64,000 nt of DNA, taken from positions 124,001 through 188,000 of the forward strand of contig NZ_FNZZ01000003.1 of assembly GCF_900109565.1 (NCBI RefSeq), given 5' to 3'. How positions within the stretch are numbered: position 1 is the first letter of the stretch; every line of letters begins with the position of its first letter. The stretch is from Sphingomonas palmae (GTDB taxonomy: Bacteria; Pseudomonadota; Alphaproteobacteria; Sphingomonadales; Sphingomonadaceae). A model generated the notes under the pieces. It was given only the letters and a program-made list of their open reading frames with translations. It had not been told where the DNA came from and did not search any database. Shown in pieces: positions 59,522-64,000 of this stretch. A program made the position numbers and the translations under genes.

Positions 59522-60280
59522 TCAGATCACGCCTTTCGCCCTCAGGCTCGTTTGTCCGTTCCTTCCCACGATGATGTGGTCGTGCACCTGAATGTTCAGC
59601 GGCTTGCCCGCTTCCACGATCGCGCGCGTGATGCGGATGTCCGCCTGGCTGGGCGACGGGTCGCCCGACGGGTGGTTGTGCACCAGGATCAGCGCGGCCG
59701 AGCCGATGTCGAGCGCGCGCTTGATCACTTCGCGCACGTGGACCGCCGCCTCGTCGATCGTGCCGCGCGACATCACCTCGTCGCGCACCAGCATGTTGCG
59801 CGTGTTCAGATGCAGCACGCGGAACCGCTCCACCGCGTCGTGCGCCATGTCGGCGTGGAGGTAGTCGGCGAGTGCCTGCCAGTTGGACAGCACCGGTAGC
59901 TCGGTCGCGCGCGCGCGGACCAGCCGGATCGCGGCGGCGTGCGCGATCTTGAGCGCCGCGATGCCTGCATCACTGACCCCTCTTACCCGCCGCAATTCCG
60001 CCGGATCGGCGGCGAGCGCGGCACCGATCCCGCCGAACTCGCGCATCAACGCCTTGGCCATCGGTTTGGTATCGACGCGCGGGATCGCCAGCATCAGCAG
60101 GTACTCGATCAACTCGTAATCCTGCAGCCCGTCCGCATCGTCGAGCAACCGGGTCCGCAGCCGCTCGCGGTGCCCCTTCGCGTCGAGCAGGCGCTGATCC
60201 TGCGCGGCGTCGGCCGGTTCCGAACTGAAGAGAGAAGGGGCGTCCTGCACAGGTCGACAGGCTAGGTCGGCGCGCCGCAC
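59522..60280 (-). CDS. radC: RadC/JAB-domain protein
   Basis: 252 residues. The N-terminal part has a helix-hairpin-helix-like segment (ELRRVRGVSDAGIAALKIAH), and the C-terminal JAB domain carries the metal motif LVHNHPSGDPSPSQADIRIT with H-x-H-x9-D. The family was once named for DNA repair but its role is uncertain. GTG starts at 60280 and 60250 are both possible, neither with a strong ribosome-binding site. Divergent from ydbH. Confidence 0.9.
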   Translation of the reverse strand: MRRADLACRPVQDAPSLFSSEPADAAQDQRLLDAKGHRERLRTRLLDDADGLQDYELIEYLLMLAIPRVDTKPMAKALMREFGGIGAALAADPAELRRVRGVSDAGIAALKIAHAAAIRLVRARATELPVLSNWQALADYLHADMAHDAVERFRVLHLNTRNMLVRDEVMSRGTIDEAAVHVREVIKRALDIGSAALILVHNHPSGDPSPSQADIRITRAIVEAGKPLNIQVHDHIIVGRNGQTSLRAKGVI

Positions 60281-60369
60281 AGAACAATCGGGCGATATTT
60301 ACACGGGCTTGGGTTCACAGAGCCGGGGCATTTGCACGCGGACGACGCCGCACTTATGCTGCCCGGCGC

Positions 60370-63300
60370 ATGAGCGGCGCGCGATCGGACGACCAGGTGA
60401 GGCGATCGCCCGTCAGCAGCCGCCGCGCGCGCGTGCTGGTCGCCGGCTCGACGCTCGCGCTCGCCGCGATGGGTGGCGTATGGCTCAGCCGCGTGCCGAT
60501 CGCGACGCGGGTGATCGACCGCGAACTGGCGCGCAAGGGCGTGCCCGCGCGCTACCACATCAGCGATCTGGGGTTCGGGCGGCAGCGTTTGAGCGACGTC
60601 GTGATCGGCGATCCCGCGCACCCCGACCTGGTCGCCGACTGGGTCGAGACGCGCACCGACGTCGGTCTGCACGGCGCGCATTTGATCGGCGTCCGCGCGG
60701 GCCGTGTGCGCGTGCGCGGACGGGTGCGCGACGGGCGATTGTCGCTCGGCGCGCTCGATCGCCTGATTCCGAAAGGGAGCGGCGGGGCGCCGACGCTGCC
60801 GGCACTCGACCTCTCGCTCGCCGATGGCGCGATGCGGCTGGAGACACCATACGGCGTGGCGGGCATCAGCCTGTCGGGTAGCGGTATGGTCAACGACGGC
60901 TTCGACGGACGCTACGCGGTGGTCGCGTCTCGCCTGGCGCAAGGGACGTGCGGCGCGCGGGCACTGCGCGGAGCGGGGCGCGTCCGCACGACCGGCGGCG
61001 CACCGCGCGGTGGCGGCGCGGCGATCACGCTCGATGGCCCGTTGCGGGTGAGCGCGGTCGCATGCGGTGACGCGAGGCTCGCCGATCTCGCCAGCGACGT
61101 GCACGCGCGGGTCGTGGTCGGTGACCTCGCGCGTTCGTCGGCGCGGGCGCGGTTGCATAGTGGGCCGGCTCGATACAGCGATGTGCGTGCCGCGGCGCTG
61201 GGTGGTGAGGTCGCGTTTGCGATGAGCGCGCAAGGTGCCGCGATCATGCCCGTGTCGGTCCACGCGGCGCAGTTGCGCGGGCGCGGCGTTGCGGTCCGGC
61301 AGGCGGCTTTGAACGGCAGCGTTCGTATCGGCTCGGGGCGGACCGCCTACGCCGGGCAGGTGGCGGTGCGACGCGCCGACGTGAGCGGCCTCCTGTCGCG
61401 CATGACCGGTGTGGCGGCAGGCACGCCGCTCGCGCCACTCGCGGCGCAGGCCACCGATGCCGCGCGTCGCGCCGCACGCAGCCTGTCGGGCAACGCCACG
61501 CTTGCCGTCCAGGTCACCGGCGCGAGCAGCCAAGTCACGATCGACCGCGCGCGCGTCGCCTCCGCCAGCGGCGCGCGGGCGACGCTGTCGAGTGAGCAGC
61601 CGCTGCGCTGGCACAGTGGCGGCAGCATCGCCGGCGCGGGTACGCTCCAATTGGGCGGCGGCGGGCTGCCGCAGGTCAGCGTCCGCTTCGCGCGCGAAGG
61701 CGAGGATGCGGCGGTGACGGGCACGGCGCAGGTGGCGCGCTACACCGCCGGGGATGCCGCGCTTGCGCTCGACCGCATCCGCTTCCGCATCAGTGCGCGC
61801 TCGGGCAGCGCGACGGCGCTGGCGGCGTTGTCGGGTCCGCTTGCCGATGGACGTGTCGATGGCCTCGTCATGCCGCTGGACCTGCGCTGGAGCGGAGGCG
61901 ATCTGCGCGTCAACCCGGCCTGTACGCCGCTTCGCTTCGATTCCTTACGTGTCTCATCGCTGCGGCTCGATCCGGCACGACTGACCTTGTGTCCGACGAG
62001 CGACGCACTGGTTGAGCGCGCGGCAAACGGGGTGAGCGGCGATGCGCGTCTGCCCGCGACGCGGCTGTCGGGAACGATTGGTGGCACGCCGCTGTCGCTG
62101 ACCGCGGCGGGTGCGCAGCTGTCGCTCGGTCGCCGGGATTTCCGTCTCGACGACGTGCGCGCCCGCATCGGTGCGCCCGCGCGCGAGACGCGCATCGACG
62201 CGCAGGCGCTCAGCGGCACGATCGCGCAGAACAGCGTGTCGGGGCGGTTCGCGAGTCTCGGCGGGCAGATCGCCAACGTGCCGCTGCTGCTCGGCGACGG
62301 CGAGGGGAGTTGGCGCTTCGCGGACGGCGTGCTCGCGCTGTCTGGCGCGCTCAAGGTCCGCGACGCGGCGGCGAGCGCGCGCTTCAATCCGATGGACGCG
62401 CGCGGGGTCACGCTGACGTTGAAGGGTGGCGACATTCGGGCGACGGGGACGCTGTTCGAGCCGACCAGGAGCGTGAAGGTCGCCGATGTCGCGATCGATC
62501 ATCGGCTCGGCACCGGGGCGGGCCACGCCGCGCTGAGCGTCGACGGGATCACCTTCGGCGACGCGTTCCAGCCCGAGCTGATCACGCCGCTGACCTTCGG
62601 CGTCATCGCCGACGTGCGCGGCACGGTGCGCGGGCGCGGCGACATCAACTGGAGCGCCGACGGCGTGACCAGCACCGGCACTTTCTCCACCAGCGACACC
62701 GCGCTCGCCGCCGCCTTCGGTCCGGTCGAGGGAATGTCGGGCACGATCCGCTTCACCGACCTGCTGGCGTTGCAGAGCGCGCCGGACCAGGTCGCGACCG
62801 TCCGCTCGATCAACCCGGGCGTGCCGGTCACCGACGGGCGCATCGTCTATCAGACGCTGCCCGGCACACGCATCAAGGTGTCGAGCGGCACCTGGCCGTT
62901 CGCGGGCGGCACGCTGACGCTCGAGCCGACATTGCTCGATTTCTCCAGCCCGCAAGAGCGGCGGCTGACCTTCCGCGTCGCGGGCATGGAGGCGGGCGCG
63001 TTCCTGCAACAGTTCGACTTCAAGAACCTGAACGCGACCGGCACCTTCGACGGCGTGCTGCCGATGATCTTCGACGACAGCGGCGGGCGGATCGAGAACG
63101 GGCGCCTGACCGCGCGCGCGGGCGGCAGCCTCGCCTATGTCGGCGAGCTGAGCGAGAAGAACCTCGGTTTCTGGGGCAATTACGCGTTCCAGATGCTGAA
63201 ATCGCTGACCTATCGCAATCTCGACATCGGCATGAACGGGCCTCTGGCGGGCGAGATGATAACCGACGTGCGTTTTGCCGGCATCAAACAGGGGGAGGGC

Positions 63301-63579
63301 GCGAAATCGAACTTCCTGATCCGCCGGCTGACGCGGCTGCCGATCCTGTTCAACATCCGTATCCGCGCGCCTTTCCGCGGGCTGATCGATTCGGCCGCCA
63401 GCTTCTACGACCCGCAGCGGCTGGTCGCGCGCAACCTGCAGCAGTTGATCGAGGAGCAGAACCGCCGGACCGCGCCCGACACCCTTCAACCCAACAGCGC
63501 GAGGCCGACGGCGGGGGCGAGCACCACCGCGCCGCTCGTCCCGCCCATTCAGCCTTCCGCAAGCGAGATCGTGCCATGA
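60370..63579 (+). CDS. ydbH: YdbH-type AsmA-like intermembrane protein
   Basis: 1069 residues. A single N-terminal membrane anchor (VLVAGSTLALAAMGGVWLS) is followed by a long beta-rich body of repeating strands, expected to form a hydrophobic groove spanning the periplasm as in AsmA/TamB/YdbH proteins. The C-terminal segment PEL then VGELSEKNLGFWGNYAFQML, and YRNLDIGMNGPLAGEMITDV with RLPILFNIRIRAPFRGLIDS is the recognisable YdbH end. The final 40 residues are polar. In E. coli YdbH acts with YnbE in phospholipid transport to the outer membrane. Stop and ynbE start overlap by ATGA. Confidence 0.88.
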   Translation: MSGARSDDQVRRSPVSSRRARVLVAGSTLALAAMGGVWLSRVPIATRVIDRELARKGVPARYHISDLGFGRQRLSDVVIGDPAHPDLVADWVETRTDVGLHGAHLIGVRAGRVRVRGRVRDGRLSLGALDRLIPKGSGGAPTLPALDLSLADGAMRLETPYGVAGISLSGSGMVNDGFDGRYAVVASRLAQGTCGARALRGAGRVRTTGGAPRGGGAAITLDGPLRVSAVACGDARLADLASDVHARVVVGDLARSSARARLHSGPARYSDVRAAALGGEVAFAMSAQGAAIMPVSVHAAQLRGRGVAVRQAALNGSVRIGSGRTAYAGQVAVRRADVSGLLSRMTGVAAGTPLAPLAAQATDAARRAARSLSGNATLAVQVTGASSQVTIDRARVASASGARATLSSEQPLRWHSGGSIAGAGTLQLGGGGLPQVSVRFAREGEDAAVTGTAQVARYTAGDAALALDRIRFRISARSGSATALAALSGPLADGRVDGLVMPLDLRWSGGDLRVNPACTPLRFDSLRVSSLRLDPARLTLCPTSDALVERAANGVSGDARLPATRLSGTIGGTPLSLTAAGAQLSLGRRDFRLDDVRARIGAPARETRIDAQALSGTIAQNSVSGRFASLGGQIANVPLLLGDGEGSWRFADGVLALSGALKVRDAAASARFNPMDARGVTLTLKGGDIRATGTLFEPTRSVKVADVAIDHRLGTGAGHAALSVDGITFGDAFQPELITPLTFGVIADVRGTVRGRGDINWSADGVTSTGTFSTSDTALAAAFGPVEGMSGTIRFTDLLALQSAPDQVATVRSINPGVPVTDGRIVYQTLPGTRIKVSSGTWPFAGGTLTLEPTLLDFSSPQERRLTFRVAGMEAGAFLQQFDFKNLNATGTFDGVLPMIFDDSGGRIENGRLTARAGGSLAYVGELSEKNLGFWGNYAFQMLKSLTYRNLDIGMNGPLAGEMITDVRFAGIKQGEGAKSNFLIRRLTRLPILFNIRIRAPFRGLIDSAASFYDPQRLVARNLQQLIEEQNRRTAPDTLQPNSARPTAGASTTAPLVPPIQPSASEIVP

Positions 63580-63626
63580 GCGTAACAGGAGCAACGAGGG
63601 TGAAGCGAATCGCGCGACGAGAGGTG

Positions 63627-63815
63627 ATGATGAGGTCGGTTCTGGGCGCAGCGCTCTTGATGCCCCCGCTCTTGATGAACGCGGGTTGCGTCAACATCTC
63701 GGCACCGACCAAGCCAATCGAGATCAACCTCAACATCAACGTCACGCAGGAGGTGGTCTACCGCCTCGACAATGACGCCAAATCGCTCATCAAGCAGAAC
63801 CCGGGGATATTCTAA
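63627..63815 (+). CDS. ynbE: YnbE-family lipoprotein
   Basis: 62 residues with a lipoprotein signal (MRSVLGAALLMPPLLMNAGC) and the diagnostic body KPIEINLNINVTQEVVYRLD ending KQNPGIF. In E. coli YnbE is the outer-membrane partner that augments the YdbH beta-strand to complete the intermembrane bridge. The start may be the ATG at 63630, with GAGAGG spaced five bases away, or the ATG at 63576 overlapping the ydbH stop, which would give a longer n-region. Confidence 0.88.
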   Translation: MMRSVLGAALLMPPLLMNAGCVNISAPTKPIEINLNINVTQEVVYRLDNDAKSLIKQNPGIF

Positions 63816-63818
63816 GCC

Positions 63819-64000
63819 ATGACCGCCTTCACGCCAAAGACCATCACGATGTTCGCCGCCGCGGTGACGCTGGCGGGCGTGTCGGGCACCGCCTACGCGC
63901 AGCGTGATCCGGCCTACGCCGCTGCACGCTCGGCCGGCGAGGTGGGCGAGCAGCCCGACGGTTACCTGGGCGTCGTGGGTGCGGGCAACGCGCAGCTGCG
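63819..64000 (+). CDS. ydbL: YdbL-family (DUF1318) protein, cut by window end
   Basis: First 60 residues only: a signal peptide (TITMFAAAVTLAGVSGTAYA) then QRDPAYAAARSAGEVGEQPD and GYLGVV, typical of YdbL. It follows ynbE by three bases as the third gene of ydbH-ynbE-ydbL. YdbL is a periplasmic protein thought to assist the YdbH-YnbE pair. The C-terminal half lies outside the window. Confidence 0.85.
   Translation, partial: MTAFTPKTITMFAAAVTLAGVSGTAYAQRDPAYAAARSAGEVGEQPDGYLGVVGAGNAQL

Noticed and set aside
61954..63594. 546-codon open frame opposite ydbH
   Set aside because: Same reason: antisense shadow in GC-rich coding DNA, Arg/Ala/Gln-rich with no recognisable domain.

Overview
The window is high-GC chromosomal DNA from an alphaproteobacterium, most probably Sphingomonas or a close relative. 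The grounds are overall GC in the high sixties by eye, a Sphingomonas-type Thr-nucleophile alkaline phosphatase, a TorF-type outer-membrane protein, split GcvPA/GcvPB glycine decarboxylase, APH-type homoserine kinase, a compact tad locus, and GTG starts with four-base stop/start overlaps throughout. I see no rRNA, tRNA, CRISPR array, prophage or insertion sequence. Nearly all of it is core or conserved-accessory gene content.

Layout. 1-2260: a truncated TraB/GumN protein and a leftward XRE-regulated operon of small membrane proteins behind a ladder of operator-like dyads. 2340-8545: glyQS and ppdK; glyS carries an in-frame palindromic insertion and a low-GC patch. 8604-16217: a leftward tad/cpa pilus locus (cpaA, B, C, D, E, tadB, tadC) with no cpaF and no pilin gene. 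16269-21735: hydrolase, FAD oxidoreductase, DMT exporter, rnhA-thrB and ispH. 21857-27672: a lipoprotein, then a tandem glycine riboswitch controlling gcvT-gcvH-gcvPA-gcvPB, followed by a small gene broken by an amber codon. 27677-33253: SemiSWEET, a DUF1453-like protein, a second DMT exporter, alkaline phosphatase and a DsbD-type reductase.

33337-36609 is a three-gene operon of circularly permuted ATP-grasp, alpha-E and transglutaminase-like proteins in which the transglutaminase lacks its usual cysteine; this is the least understood functional unit here. 36613-48034: Bpt/Ate aminoacyl-transferase, ilvA, a hydroxyacid dehydrogenase, an amidohydrolase, a quinone-oxidoreductase-like MDR, an MBL hydrolase, a TetR-DUF2721 pair and an M20 peptidase. 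48124-50674: a leftward SRPBCC-ADH-SDR operon with an FNR/FixK-like box upstream. 50921-55169: TorF-like protein, glnB-glnA behind a sigma-54-type promoter, and map. 55236-60280: CinA-like protein, mobA, a 28-residue membrane peptide, purB, an EF-hand protein and radC. 60370-64000: a ydbH-ynbE-ydbL operon that runs off the right edge.

Functional links are clear for glycine metabolism (riboswitch plus gcv operon), nitrogen control (glnBA), the Tad pilus, and envelope lipid homeostasis (ydbH-ynbE-ydbL). No wholly new system can be claimed from sequence reading alone. The best leads are the Cys-less transglutaminase operon, the in-frame palindrome and mosaic patch in glyS, the XRE operator ladder, and the interrupted gene after gcvPB.
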